DNA of 64,000 nucleotides from Streptomyces geranii (GCF_002954775.1 NZ_PJME01000041.1:24892-88891); one strand, 5' to 3'. Numbered from the stretch's first letter, positions 24,675-33,732 are shown. Notes: generated from the sequence alone by a model not told the origin. Numbers and translations: made by a program.

Positions 24675-25610
24675 TCAGGACTCGGTGCGGTACATGAGGT
24701 CCGTCTCGTGGGTCGCGAAGCCGAGCCGCTCGTACAGCTTCACCGCCGCCGTGTTGTCCGCGTCGACGTACAGCATCGCCGTGGGCAGCCCGCGTTCCGC
24801 GAGGTGGCGCAGGCCGATCGTCGTCAGCGCCCGGCCGAGGCCGCCGCCCTGGGACCCCGGGCGCAGGCCGATGACGTAGACCTCGCCGAGGCCCTCCGCC
24901 GCGTGCGTCTTCGTCCAGTGGAAGCCGATGAGTTCGCCCTCGCGGAAGGCCAGGAAGAAACCCTCCGGGTCGAACCAGTCCTCGCCCTTGCGGTCGTCGA
25001 GGTCGCGCTGGGTCAGCGAGCCCTGTTCGGGGTGGTGGGAGAACGCGGCGGCGTTCACCGCGAGCCAGGCCGCGTCGTCCGCGCTGGGGACGAAGGTCCG
25101 TACCGTCACGTCCGCCGGGAGCTTGGGCTCGGGCAGGTCCAGGTCGGTCAACGGGCGGCGCAGCTGGCGCAGTTCGCGGAAGAGGGCGAGGCCGAGGACC
25201 TGGGCGAGGTGCCGGGCGGCGGAGTGGCCGCCGTGCGCCCAGACGCGCAGCCGCTTGCCGGAGGCGGCCAACAGGGCCGAGCCCAGGGCCCGTCCGTGGC
25301 CGTGGCCGCGCTGCGCCGGGTGGACGACCAGTTCGGCGGCCGGGGCCTCGATCGGGTCGGTGTCCTCCAGCTGGGCGTAGCCCGCGAGTTCGCCGCCGAC
25401 GGTGAGCAGGAAGTGCGACACACCCTCGCGGGCGCCCCCGCGCAGCTGCAGCCGCCCCTGCTCGGACACCGCCTGCTGGCCGTCGGTCCTGGCGGCGTCC
25501 GCGAGCAGCGCGAGTACGGCGTCGGCCTGCTCGGAGGTGAGTGCGGCCAGGGTGTCGATGGAACGAGACAGGCCGGAGGGGACGGGGGGCGCGGTGTCGT
25601 CGCTGGTCAT
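24675..25610 (-). CDS. mshD: Mycothiol synthase (acetyl-CoA:Cys-GlcN-Ins acetyltransferase)
   Basis: 311 residues from the ATG at 25610 (MTSDDTAPP); an earlier ATG at 25640 is less likely. It catalyses the last step of mycothiol synthesis. Two GNAT domains: N-terminal (about 60-140, with V-V-H-P-A-Q-R-G-H-G-H-G-R-A-L) and C-terminal (about 155-310, with V-I-G-L-R-P-G-S-Q-G-G-G-L-G-R-A-L acetyl-CoA loop and Y-V-D-A-D-N-T-A-A-V-K-L-Y). Mycothiol is the actinobacterial thiol buffer, which supports the organism assignment. It stands alone, divergent from the nucleotidase. Confidence 0.95.
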   Translation of the reverse strand: MTSDDTAPPVPSGLSRSIDTLAALTSEQADAVLALLADAARTDGQQAVSEQGRLQLRGGAREGVSHFLLTVGGELAGYAQLEDTDPIEAPAAELVVHPAQRGHGHGRALGSALLAASGKRLRVWAHGGHSAARHLAQVLGLALFRELRQLRRPLTDLDLPEPKLPADVTVRTFVPSADDAAWLAVNAAAFSHHPEQGSLTQRDLDDRKGEDWFDPEGFFLAFREGELIGFHWTKTHAAEGLGEVYVIGLRPGSQGGGLGRALTTIGLRHLAERGLPTAMLYVDADNTAAVKLYERLGFATHETDLMYRTES

Positions 25611-25801
25611 GGCTACGAGGGTAAGGCCTGCCCGATTCATGGTGAATCTCCCGGGGAGGCAACCGTTCCGTAACCCTGAACCCCTGTCGCGCTACGCGCG
25701 TTGACCCTAGGCTGCGCCGGGACGGGACTGAATTCTCACGTTCTTCTTACGTCCGCTCGTGGACTTTCCTTCCTCTCCTCTTACGAACTTCAGGGGGGCA
25801 C

Positions 25802-27625
25802 ATGCCAGCCACACCCCAGCCGTACCACCGCCGCAGACGCCGTACGCGGGCCCTGCTCGCCGGCGCCGCCGGGCTCGTCACGGTCGGCGCCCTCGCCGCC
25901 GCGGCCCTTCCCGCCAACGCCGGTGACAGCTCGTCCAAGTCCGCAGGCAAGGGCCACAGCAAGCCGAGCCGCTACCAGGACGTGCAGCTGCTGTCCTTCA
26001 ACGACCTGCACGGCAACCTGGAGCCGCCGTCCGGCTCCTCCGGCCGGGTCACCGAGCTCCAGGCCGACGGCACCACGAAGACGATCGACGCGGGCGGTGT
26101 CGAGTACCTCGCCACACACCTGCGCACGGCGCGCGGCGACAACCCGTACTCGATCACGGCGGCCGGCGGCGACATGGTCGGTGCCTCCCCGCTGATCTCG
26201 GGCCTCTTCCACGACGAGCCCACCATCGAGGCGCTCAACGGCCTCGACCTCGATGTCACCGCGGTCGGCAACCACGAGTTCGACGAGGGCGCCAAGGAAC
26301 TGGGCCGTCTGCAGAACGGCGGCTGTCACCCGACCGACGGCTGCTACGTCAAGGGCAAGAAGTTCAAGGGTGCCGACTTCCCCTACCTCGCGGCGAACGT
26401 GCTCGACGAGAAGACCAAGAAGCCGATCCTCAAGCCCTACTGGGTGTGGAAGAACAACGGCGTCAAGATCGGCTTCATCGGCGTGACGCTTGAGGACACC
26501 CCCGGTGTCGTCTCCGCCGAGGGCGTGAAGGGCCTCAAGTTCAAGGACGAGGTCGAGACGATCAACAAGTACGCCAAGGAGCTGGAGAAGCAGGGCGTCA
26601 AGTCGGTCGTCGCGCTGATCCACGAGGGCGGGCTGCCCGCCTCGACGGCCTACAACTACAACTGTGACGCGGCGGGCGGCGGTTCCGGCATCTCCGGTCC
26701 GATCGTCGACATCGCGAAGAACATCACCCCGAAGGTCGACGCGCTGGTCACCGGCCACACGCACGCCGCGTACGCCTGCACGATCCCGGACCCGTCCGGC
26801 AAGCCGCGCACGGTCACCTCGGCCGCGTCCTTCGGCCGCCTCTACACGGACACCACGCTGACGTACGACCGCTGGACGGGTGACATTGCCCGTACGGCCG
26901 TCCGCTCGGCGAACCACGTGGTGACCCGGACCGTCGCCAAGGCCGCGGACATGACCGACCTGATCGCCCGCTGGAACACCCTCGCGGCGCCCATCGGCAA
27001 CCGCGCGATCGGCTACATCTCCGGCGACGTCAACAGCACCGGCACCGAGTCCCCGATGGGCGACCTGATCGCCGACGCGCAGCTCGCGCACGGCAAGAAG
27101 CTCGACCCGGAGACCGACCTCGCGCTGATGAACCCGGGCGGTATCCGCGCGGGCCTGACGTACGCGGCCAAGGGCACGGAAGGGGACGGCGTCGTCACCT
27201 ACGCCGAGGGCTTCACGGTCCAGCCGTTCTCCAACACGGTGAACCTGCAGAACTTCACCGGCGCCCAGCTGATCTCCGTACTCCAGGAGCAGGTCAGCGG
27301 CACCAACGCGGCTGCGCCGAAGGTGCTCCAGGTGTCCTCCGGGCTCACCTACACCCTCGACCTGACGAAGACGGGCGCGGCGCGGATCGTGCTCGACTCC
27401 GTCAAGCTCAACGGTGCGGCGATCGACCCGGCGGCCACCTACCGCGTCGCGACGAACAGCTTCCTCGCGGGCGGCGGCGACGGCTTCCCGACGCTGGGCC
27501 AGGGCACGAACGACCTCGTCGGCTCGGACGACCTGGCGGCACTGGCGGAGTACCTGACCGCCAACTCGACGGCCACGACGCCGATCGCGCCGCCGGCGGC
27601 GAACCGGATCACGGTCGTGCAGTAG
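25802..27625 (+). CDS. Secreted 5'-nucleotidase / 2',3'-cyclic phosphodiesterase
   Basis: 607 residues. An Arg-rich N-terminus (R-R-R-R-R-T-R) and hydrophobic core form a signal peptide to about residue 40. Calcineurin-like metallophosphoesterase domain (about 60-345): the metal motifs FNDLHGN, D-G-G-like AGGDMVG, GNHEFD and GHTH are present. C-terminal 5'-nucleotidase domain (about 380-580) with GD/NPGGIR and the substrate clamp G-G-G-D-G-F-P. It hydrolyses extracellular nucleotides to nucleosides and phosphate, fitting the phosphate theme. Strong GGGGG ribosome site and a perfect downstream terminator. Confidence 0.95.
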   Translation: MPATPQPYHRRRRRTRALLAGAAGLVTVGALAAAALPANAGDSSSKSAGKGHSKPSRYQDVQLLSFNDLHGNLEPPSGSSGRVTELQADGTTKTIDAGGVEYLATHLRTARGDNPYSITAAGGDMVGASPLISGLFHDEPTIEALNGLDLDVTAVGNHEFDEGAKELGRLQNGGCHPTDGCYVKGKKFKGADFPYLAANVLDEKTKKPILKPYWVWKNNGVKIGFIGVTLEDTPGVVSAEGVKGLKFKDEVETINKYAKELEKQGVKSVVALIHEGGLPASTAYNYNCDAAGGGSGISGPIVDIAKNITPKVDALVTGHTHAAYACTIPDPSGKPRTVTSAASFGRLYTDTTLTYDRWTGDIARTAVRSANHVVTRTVAKAADMTDLIARWNTLAAPIGNRAIGYISGDVNSTGTESPMGDLIADAQLAHGKKLDPETDLALMNPGGIRAGLTYAAKGTEGDGVVTYAEGFTVQPFSNTVNLQNFTGAQLISVLQEQVSGTNAAAPKVLQVSSGLTYTLDLTKTGAARIVLDSVKLNGAAIDPAATYRVATNSFLAGGGDGFPTLGQGTNDLVGSDDLAALAEYLTANSTATTPIAPPAANRITVVQ

Positions 27626-27634
27626 CGGTTTCAC

Positions 27635-27671
27635 CAGAGGGGCCCAAGGCTTTTCGCCTTGGGCCCCTCTG
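27635..27671 (+). terminator. Strong intrinsic terminator after the nucleotidase
   Basis: Perfect 16-base stem (27635-27650 with 27656-27671) and a TTTTC loop, ten bases after the stop codon. It isolates the nucleotidase from the peptide genes downstream. Confidence 0.9.
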
Positions 27672-27842
27672 TCATGCCCGTAATAAGACCTGTGTGAATT
27701 GCGGTTCGGTTCCTTTCGGGCCCTGAAAATCGGTCTCAGCTGCAATTAATCGAGGTCTAAGCGGAATTGGCTCTTTTCTCCTGTCGGGCCCCGTAATGTT
27801 TTCCATGTCGAAAGCAAACGGCAACGACAGAAGGAGCAAACC

Positions 27843-27959
27843 ATGAGCTTCAAGAAGATCGCCCCGGTCAAGCAGGTACGCAAGCCCGTCCCGGCGCCGA
27901 AGAAGGCCACGCCGAAGAAGGTCACTCCCAGGCGTCGGCCGGTCGCCCATAAGGACTGA
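27843..27959 (+). CDS. Small Lys/Pro-rich cationic peptide 1 (KIAPVK family)
   Basis: 38 residues starting MSFKKIAPVKQVRKPV and ending RRRPVAHKD. It has AAGGAG seven bases before the ATG. The composition is Lys, Arg and Pro with almost no acidic residues, and no signal peptide or Cys. It is a paralogue of the next peptide: shared M-S-F-x-K-I-A-P-V-K start, P-A-P-K-K centre and R-R-P-V-x-H end. The promoter region 27690-27840 is visibly AT-richer than the flanks. The function is unknown. The neighbouring exporter suggests a secreted peptide; a nucleic-acid-binding or cell-wall role is also possible. Confidence 0.7.
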   Translation: MSFKKIAPVKQVRKPVPAPKKATPKKVTPRRRPVAHKD

Positions 27960-28013
27960 CACAGCCAAGAGCAAACCGCAAACAGCTTACTCACAACCCG
28001 GGAGGGAATTCCT

Positions 28014-28142
28014 ATGAGCTTCCACAAGATCGCCCCCGTCAAGAAGGCCGCAAAGCCCGCCGCCCCCGCGCCGAAGAAGAAGGCTCCGGCGAAGCCGGCG
28101 CCCAAGAAGGTGCAGCGTCGCCCGGTCGGGCACCAGCGCTGA
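28014..28142 (+). CDS. Small Lys/Pro-rich cationic peptide 2 (KIAPVK family)
   Basis: 42 residues starting MSFHKIAPVKKAAKPA and ending RRPVGHQR, behind GGGAGGG. The centre carries P-A-P-K-K-K-A-P-A-K-P-A-P-K-K, like a histone H1 tail or an AlaProLys antimicrobial segment. It follows peptide 1 after 54 bases and precedes the ABC exporter after 73 bases with a hairpin between. Two conserved copies argue against chance reading frames. No modification enzyme is adjacent. Confidence 0.7.
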   Translation: MSFHKIAPVKKAAKPAAPAPKKKAPAKPAPKKVQRRPVGHQR

Positions 28143-28152
28143 GACCTGCTGT

Positions 28153-28185
28153 GAGGCGGGGCCACCGGACAGGTGGCCCCGCCTC
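28153..28185 (+). terminator. Hairpin between the peptide genes and the exporter
   Basis: Perfect 14-base stem (28153-28166 with 28172-28185), five-base loop. It starts 11 bases after the second peptide stop and 31 bases before the exporter start. This is the position where bacteriocin operons often have a partial terminator, giving far more precursor than transporter mRNA. Confidence 0.7.
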
Positions 28186-28215
28186 AGGCATGTGAGGAAA
28201 AGAAAAGGGGAGTTG

Positions 28216-30006
28216 ATGATGAGGGAAGTCCGGGAGGCATTCCGCCGGTTCTGGCCGCTCACGCGCGGGGACCGGAAATGGCTGGTGGCGATCGTCGCGT
28301 GCGTCATCGTGTCCGCGCTGGCCGAGACCGCCGCCATTCTGCTGTTCGCGGAGCTGACGGACAACGCCCTTGAGGCCGGTTCGCTCTCCGCCTTCTGGGG
28401 CCCGGCCGGCGCCTGGCTGGCCGTCGCCGTGCTCGGCGCGCTCGTCGGTTACGCGGGCAACTCGCTCGCCACCTGGACCGCCGAGAGATTCGTACTGCGG
28501 CTCCGGGCCGGTGTCTTCCGCCACGTCCAGGATCTCCCTCCCGACTTCTTCCAGAAGCACCGCCAGGGCGACCTGGTGGAACGCCTCACCGGTGACGTCG
28601 AAGCCATCGAGCAGCTGGTCGTGTCCGGGGTCGTCGGCACCGTCTCCGCCGCCTTCTCGGCCCTCTTCTACTCCGCCGCCGCCCTCTGGCTGCGCTGGGA
28701 CCTCGCCCTCGTCACCTTCTTCCTGGCCCCCCTCTTCCTCCTCGCCGCCCGCCGCTTCGCCGGCCGTATCCGCACGGCGAGCCAGGACGAACGGGTCGCC
28801 GACGGTGCGATCACCTCGGTGGTGGAGGAGTCCCTCGGCAACATCGTCCTCACCCAGGCCTACAACCGCCGCCGCGACGAGGAGAAGCGGCTCGACCGCG
28901 AGGCCCGCGCCTGGCTGCGGGCGAGTGTGCGCGGGGCGCGGCTGAGCGAGATGTACGAGCAGTTCGTCGAGGTCGTAGAGACGCTGTGCGTGCTGACCGT
29001 GATCGGCCTCGGTGTGTGGGAGATCTCCGCCGGGCGCATGTCCCTGGGCGCGCTGCTCGCCTTCGCCGCCTTCGTCGGCTACCTCTACCCGCCGATCCGC
29101 AGCCTCGGCCAGCTCGGCCTGACCCTGACGGCGGCGACCGCGGGCGCGGAACGCCTCGGCGAACTCCTCGACGCCGAACCGGCGGTCACCGACCCGGCCG
29201 AGCCGGTCGCGCAGTGGCCGGTACGCGGGTGGGTCAGCGTCCACGGCGCCTCCTTCACCTACCCCGGCACGGACCGCGAGTCGTTGCGCGAGGTGACCTT
29301 CACGGCCGCCCCCGGCGAGCTGGTCCTGATCACCGGGGCGAGCGGCGCCGGAAAATCGACCCTCTCGAAACTCCTCACCCGCTTCTACGACCCGACAGCG
29401 GGCGTGATCTGCCTGGACGGCGTCCCGCTGACCGACGTACCCCTCACCTTCCTGCGCGAGAACGTGGCCCTGCTGCCGCAGGAGACGCTGATCCTGCACG
29501 GCTCGATCCGCGAGAACATCGAGTGCGGGCGCCCCGGCGCGAGCGACGCGGAGATCGAGGCGGCGGCCCGGGCGGCAGACGCCCACGACTTCGTCACCGC
29601 GCTCCCCGAGGGGTACGGGACGCGGATCGCCCCCGGCACGGCCACGCTCTCCGGCGGGCAGTTGCAGCGGATCGCGATAGCGCGGGCGATGCTGCGCGCC
29701 GCACCCGTACTGGTCCTCGACGAACCGACCGCCGGCCTGGACTCGATCGCAGCCCGCCGCATCGTCCCGGCGCTGCGCCGGCTGATGACGGGCCGTACGA
29801 CCATCATGATCACCCACGATCTGAGCCTGGCCCCGGACGCGGACCGCGTCCTGGTCGTCGACGGAGGCCGCCTCGCGGAGACGGGCACGCACGACGAACT
29901 GATGGCGCGGGGCGGGGTGTACGCACGGCTGGCGGCACCGTCGCCGGGGTCGCTGGGGGCCTCCTACCGTACGGAGGAGACGCTGACGTTGGCCCTGAGG
30001 GTGTAG
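28216..30006 (+). CDS. ABC exporter, fused membrane and ATPase domains
   Basis: 596 residues from the first ATG of an ATGATG pair (28216/28219) behind GGGGAG. Six-helix membrane domain (about 1-310), then ATPase domain: Walker A GASGAGKST, signature LSGGQLQRI, Walker B VLVLDEPTAGLD, switch His in ITHDLS. There is no N-terminal C39 peptidase, so any leader would be removed elsewhere or not at all. It follows two small peptide genes and probably exports them, alone as a homodimer. Its 3' end overlaps the convergent response regulator by 43 bases. Confidence 0.9.
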   Translation: MMREVREAFRRFWPLTRGDRKWLVAIVACVIVSALAETAAILLFAELTDNALEAGSLSAFWGPAGAWLAVAVLGALVGYAGNSLATWTAERFVLRLRAGVFRHVQDLPPDFFQKHRQGDLVERLTGDVEAIEQLVVSGVVGTVSAAFSALFYSAAALWLRWDLALVTFFLAPLFLLAARRFAGRIRTASQDERVADGAITSVVEESLGNIVLTQAYNRRRDEEKRLDREARAWLRASVRGARLSEMYEQFVEVVETLCVLTVIGLGVWEISAGRMSLGALLAFAAFVGYLYPPIRSLGQLGLTLTAATAGAERLGELLDAEPAVTDPAEPVAQWPVRGWVSVHGASFTYPGTDRESLREVTFTAAPGELVLITGASGAGKSTLSKLLTRFYDPTAGVICLDGVPLTDVPLTFLRENVALLPQETLILHGSIRENIECGRPGASDAEIEAAARAADAHDFVTALPEGYGTRIAPGTATLSGGQLQRIAIARAMLRAAPVLVLDEPTAGLDSIAARRIVPALRRLMTGRTTIMITHDLSLAPDADRVLVVDGGRLAETGTHDELMARGGVYARLAAPSPGSLGASYRTEETLTLALRV

Positions 30007-30683
30007 CCCAACCCGCGCACGGTGTGGATGAGCCGGGGTTCGCCCCGGCTCTCCAGCTTGCGGCGCAGGTACATGACGTACACATCAAGGGTGTTGGAGG
30101 TGGGCTCGAAGTCGAAGCCCCAGACGTCCTTGAGGATCTGCACCCGGCCGAGGACCAGGCCCGGCCGCCGCAGCAGGTATTCGAGCAGGGCGAACTCGGT
30201 CTTGGTGAGGTCGAGTCGGCGGTCCGCGCGGGTCACCGTCCGGGTCCTCGGGTCCAGTCGGAGATCCTCGAAGCTGAGACCGGCGAGCGGCGAGGGCCGG
30301 GGCTCGCGTTGGGGGCTCCGGCGCAGTAACGCCCTTACCCGCGCGAGGAGTTCCTCGACGGCGAAGGGCTTCATCAGGTAGTCGTCGGCGCCGTTGTCGA
30401 GGGCGACGATTCGGTCGCCGACGGCGTTCCGCCCGGTGATCATCAGGATGGGGACCGTACACCCGGAGGCCCGCAGCCGCCGGGTCGCGGCCAGCCCGTC
30501 GAGACCGGGCATGGTGACGTCCATGAGCACGAGGTCGGGTGCGGTGTCGGGTTCGGCGACGAAGGCGAGGGCCGCGCGGCCGTCCCCGACGAGGACGGTC
30601 TCGTACCCCTCGAACCTGAGCACCCGGTCGAGCCCCTCACGTACGGCCGCGTCGTCATCGGCCAGCAGGATCTTCCGCGTCAT
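29964..30683 (-). CDS. Orphan OmpR-family response regulator
   Basis: 239 residues from the ATG at 30683 (MTRKILLADDD). Receiver domain with acidic D9-D11, phospho-acceptor D55 (LVLMDVTMPG), T in M-I-T-G and K in YLMKPF; winged-helix effector domain (about 140-230) with WGFDFEPTSNTLDVYVMYLRRKLE. No histidine kinase is adjacent. The effector domain is very similar to that of the regulator at 36434-37171, suggesting a duplicated paralogue that may share its kinase. It lies convergent to, and overlapping, the peptide exporter. Confidence 0.9.
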   Translation of the reverse strand: MTRKILLADDDAAVREGLDRVLRFEGYETVLVGDGRAALAFVAEPDTAPDLVLMDVTMPGLDGLAATRRLRASGCTVPILMITGRNAVGDRIVALDNGADDYLMKPFAVEELLARVRALLRRSPQREPRPSPLAGLSFEDLRLDPRTRTVTRADRRLDLTKTEFALLEYLLRRPGLVLGRVQILKDVWGFDFEPTSNTLDVYVMYLRRKLESRGEPRLIHTVRGLGYTLRANVSVSSVR

Positions 30684-30727
30684 CTCAATACGGTCTGACG
30701 ACGCGCTGTGCTGTGGCTGGCAGGTGG

Positions 30728-31459
30728 TTATGCGTTGGCTACCGTTCGGGCGCAGCGCCAGTGGAGGAAGGCCGCGAGAAGGGCGAAGGCGGCCAGCGGG
30801 ATCCACAGCAGCAGGAGGAGGATCGGTGGATCGTCCGTCGTGATCGCCAGTGCCAGGCAGAGCAGGAAGGTGCCCAGGAACACGAAGAGCGTGCCGACGG
30901 ACGCCCGCTCCCAGGCCTTGCGGTGCCCGGTCCGCCGCAGGATGTGCGCCTCGGTCGCCGGGCGGGGCTCCCAGTCCGTGCCCCGGTACCGGGCGGCGAC
31001 GGCTCGCAGATCGTCGACCTCGGCCGGTGGGTCGTCCAACTGCCAGTCGTCGACGTGCGGGAGGAGGAAACGCCGGCCCTCGGTGTCGTACAGGAAGACC
31101 AGCCACTTGCGCCCGTAGGCGGGCGCCTTGGGGACCGGCTGGGCCCGGAAGTCGTAGATGTCGGGCCAGGCCCAGCGGCGTTCGATCAGCGCCCCGCGCA
31201 CCGAGACCCCGTGCGAGTCGACCAGCGTGTGCCCGCGGCGCGTGTACACGATCCACCGCGCGAGGACTGCCACGAGGATCGCCAGGAGCACGGCCCTCGC
31301 CCAGTCGAACCCGCTCGGCCGGACGAGCTGGGACAGACAGAACACCGTCATGCCGCCCAGGTAGAGGAGCTGCCCTCGGGGCGCCTTCCGGCGCTTCCGG
31401 TACTCCCGCTCGATCCCGCCACCGCCGTGACCGCCGTGACCGCCGACGTCCCCGCTCAT
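30728..31459 (-). CDS. PH-domain membrane protein
   Basis: 243 residues. Gly/His-rich N-terminus, two hydrophobic segments (about 35-75), a bacterial PH-like domain (about 80-165, with G-H-T-L-V-D-S-H-G-V-S-V-R-G and W-A-W-P-D-I-Y-D-F-R motifs) and two more hydrophobic segments at the C-terminus. Similar proteins are widespread and uncharacterised in actinobacteria. It lies 44 bases before the response regulator on the same strand, so they may be co-transcribed. Confidence 0.75.
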   Translation of the reverse strand: MSGDVGGHGGHGGGGIEREYRKRRKAPRGQLLYLGGMTVFCLSQLVRPSGFDWARAVLLAILVAVLARWIVYTRRGHTLVDSHGVSVRGALIERRWAWPDIYDFRAQPVPKAPAYGRKWLVFLYDTEGRRFLLPHVDDWQLDDPPAEVDDLRAVAARYRGTDWEPRPATEAHILRRTGHRKAWERASVGTLFVFLGTFLLCLALAITTDDPPILLLLLWIPLAAFALLAAFLHWRCARTVANA

Positions 31460-31513
31460 CGACCCTCCCCAGAGCCTGCAATGGGGTGATCGTAGAGCGG
31501 GGACCTGTGCACG

Positions 31514-33622
31514 TCAGGAGGCGGACGGTGTCCAGTCGCCCAGCCAGTCCGCGACCTCCTGGCCGGTGGCCTGGGCGTCGGTCAGCTGGGGGCGGTCGGT
31601 GCTCGCGGCGCCCGCGCCCGCGCCGGTGTTCTTGTACTCGGCGAAGCGGTCGTCCTTCCAGGAGAAGCCGCCCATGTCGGACCAGGGGGTGGTTCTGATC
31701 GCCGCGCTCAGGGTCGTGTTGCGGACCGTGGTCTGCGGGTCGAGGGTCGCGTCGCCGCCCGCGTGCCAGTTGCGGCCGAGGTAGAAGCTGCGGTCCGAGA
31801 CGTCGCCGTTCACCGTGGAGTTGGCGATCAGGATGCCCTTGCGGTTCGCGGCGGTGCTGGGGGCCGTGACATAGCCGGCCGAGGTGCCGTTCCAGCGCTT
31901 CTTCAGGGTGATGACCGACTTGTCGATCACGGCGGTGGCCCGGCCGAAGATGAAGTCGGTGTTGCCGACGACGTAGGAGTTGGTGATGTAGACGCGGCCC
32001 AGCTTCTCCTTGGCCGCGGTGTCCACCAGCAGGGTGTCCTGGTCGCCGCTGATGATGACGCTGTCGAGGAACACCTTGTCGGCGGAGGTGCGCAGGGCGA
32101 CCGCCTGATTGGCGATGTCCTGGTGCGCGGCCTCGTCGAAGTCGTTGGAGATGGTCAGGTTGCGGGCCTGGAAGTCGTCCGCGTCGACGGCGACGGTGGC
32201 GCTGCCGCCGGTGCCGTACGTGCCGGAGCCGTCGGGCTTGGGCGTACCGGACGCGTTGTTGTAGACGATCGTGGTGTCCTTGCGACTGCCGCCGCTGCCC
32301 TGGATGGTGACGTGCGGTTTGTTCGACGGGACCTTCACCAACTCGCGGTACGTGCCCGGCTTGACGGAGATGACGACCCGGGAGGGGTTGTTCGCGGGTA
32401 CGGCGTTCACGGCGGCCTGCACGGTCCGGTACTGGCCGGAGCCGTCGGCGGCGACGGTGAGGGTTGTGGCAGCGGCGGCGGTCGTCGTCGCCGTGCTCGC
32501 CTTTGCGACGGAACTCCGCGGCCCCACACCGGACTTGAGGAGCGCGGGCACGTCGGCGGCCTTGTCGAGGGTGTAGGCGTAGTACTTCTTGGGGTCCCAG
32601 GCGGCGCCGGACCCGCCGCTCTCGTTCTTGCCGGTCGTGCCCGAGAAGACGTTGCCGCGCTGGACGACGGTGGCGGTCGCGTCACGGACGACGGGGTTGG
32701 TCATGCCCTGGAAGTAGGAGTTCTCCAGCACCATGTTGGTCTTGCCTCGGGAGTAGTTCCCGTACGAGGACTTGATGGTGGTGCCCGCCTCGTCCTCCAG
32801 GTAGTTGTTGTAGAGGTGCGCGTGGGCCACGTTGTCGGTGGACGGGTTGCGCTGCTCGGTCTCGCGGATCCAGTTGTGGTGGATCGTGATGTCGGCGGTG
32901 GTGTTGTCCGTCCAGCCGATGCCGAAGGCCTTGTTCTCCTGGCTGAGCTTGTTCCAGGAGACGGTGAGGTAGGTGGTGTCCTTGCGGCTGTCGATGAGCC
33001 CGTCGGCCATGTGGCGCAGGTCGTTGTGATCGATCCAGACGTGGTGGGCACCGTCCATCTGGATGGCGTCGAAGTCGTGTTCCTTGTCGTTCCAGACACC
33101 CTGGTACGCGTCCCGGATGGTGAGATTCCGGATGATGACGTTGTGCACACCCTGCCCTAGGAAGAAGCCGCCGCCGACGATCTGCCCGGAGGTCCCGGCG
33201 CCGATGAGGGTCTTGTCGGACTGGACCTTGATCTCTTTCCCGACCGGGTTCATGTTGATGGTCGCGGCGACGACGATGATGTACGGCTCGGTGGCGGTGG
33301 CGTACTTCTCCAGGTCGGCGAGCGTCGTCACGGTGACCGTCTTGCCGTCCCGCCCGCCGTAAGTCCCGTTCTGACCAAGGGCGTTGACGGAGGCGAAGCC
33401 GTTCGCTACGTCGGTGACACCGGCCAGGGCGGAGGCTTTGGCGGTCGTGGTGGTCGCGGCGGCGGCCTTCGGCTGGGCGCCCGCGCCGAACACGCCGAGG
33501 ACACCGCCGTAGGCCATGGCCCCGGCGGAGGCGAGGGCCAGGGGCACGCCGGTGACCAGGGCCGTTCTGCGCCGACGGTGACGGCTGCGGCTGCGGGGCG
33601 GCTTGCTGCGGGTTTCGCTCAC
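31514..33622 (-). CDS. Secreted pectate lyase / pectinesterase fusion
   Basis: 702 residues. An Arg-rich signal peptide (R-R-R-R-T-A-L-V, possibly Tat) ends near residue 50. The N-terminal PL1-type pectate lyase domain (about 60-355) has VWIDHNDL and LTVSWNKL; the usual R-x-P-x-x-R reads RNPSTD, so its last Arg is replaced. The C-terminal CE8 pectin methylesterase domain (about 390-690) has GTYREL, QAVALR, GDQDTL with the catalytic Asp, DFIFG with the second Asp, and LGRNW (usually LGRPW). Together they would de-esterify and cleave plant pectin. Divergent from an AraC regulator. Confidence 0.9.
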   Translation of the reverse strand: MSETRSKPPRSRSRHRRRRTALVTGVPLALASAGAMAYGGVLGVFGAGAQPKAAAATTTTAKASALAGVTDVANGFASVNALGQNGTYGGRDGKTVTVTTLADLEKYATATEPYIIVVAATINMNPVGKEIKVQSDKTLIGAGTSGQIVGGGFFLGQGVHNVIIRNLTIRDAYQGVWNDKEHDFDAIQMDGAHHVWIDHNDLRHMADGLIDSRKDTTYLTVSWNKLSQENKAFGIGWTDNTTADITIHHNWIRETEQRNPSTDNVAHAHLYNNYLEDEAGTTIKSSYGNYSRGKTNMVLENSYFQGMTNPVVRDATATVVQRGNVFSGTTGKNESGGSGAAWDPKKYYAYTLDKAADVPALLKSGVGPRSSVAKASTATTTAAAATTLTVAADGSGQYRTVQAAVNAVPANNPSRVVISVKPGTYRELVKVPSNKPHVTIQGSGGSRKDTTIVYNNASGTPKPDGSGTYGTGGSATVAVDADDFQARNLTISNDFDEAAHQDIANQAVALRTSADKVFLDSVIISGDQDTLLVDTAAKEKLGRVYITNSYVVGNTDFIFGRATAVIDKSVITLKKRWNGTSAGYVTAPSTAANRKGILIANSTVNGDVSDRSFYLGRNWHAGGDATLDPQTTVRNTTLSAAIRTTPWSDMGGFSWKDDRFAEYKNTGAGAGAASTDRPQLTDAQATGQEVADWLGDWTPSAS

Positions 33623-33732
33623 GGCTGGGTCCGATCGGGGGAGGGGTTAACTGGAGGGAGGACGAGGTCACTTGGCTGTCGCAGCCGGGCGACGAAAGGT
33701 TGCCGTGACCGGTGGACCGGAAGGGAAGCGGA

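Noticed and set aside
25740..25772. Possible PhoP box (three 11-base units beginning GTTCTTC) upstream of the nucleotidase
   Set aside because: Only the first unit resembles the GTTCACC half site; the others are too weak to call, although the gene is a plausible PhoP target.
25790..27745. Long minus-strand open frame opposite the 5'-nucleotidase
   Set aside because: Antisense shadow; the nucleotidase motifs on the plus strand are complete.
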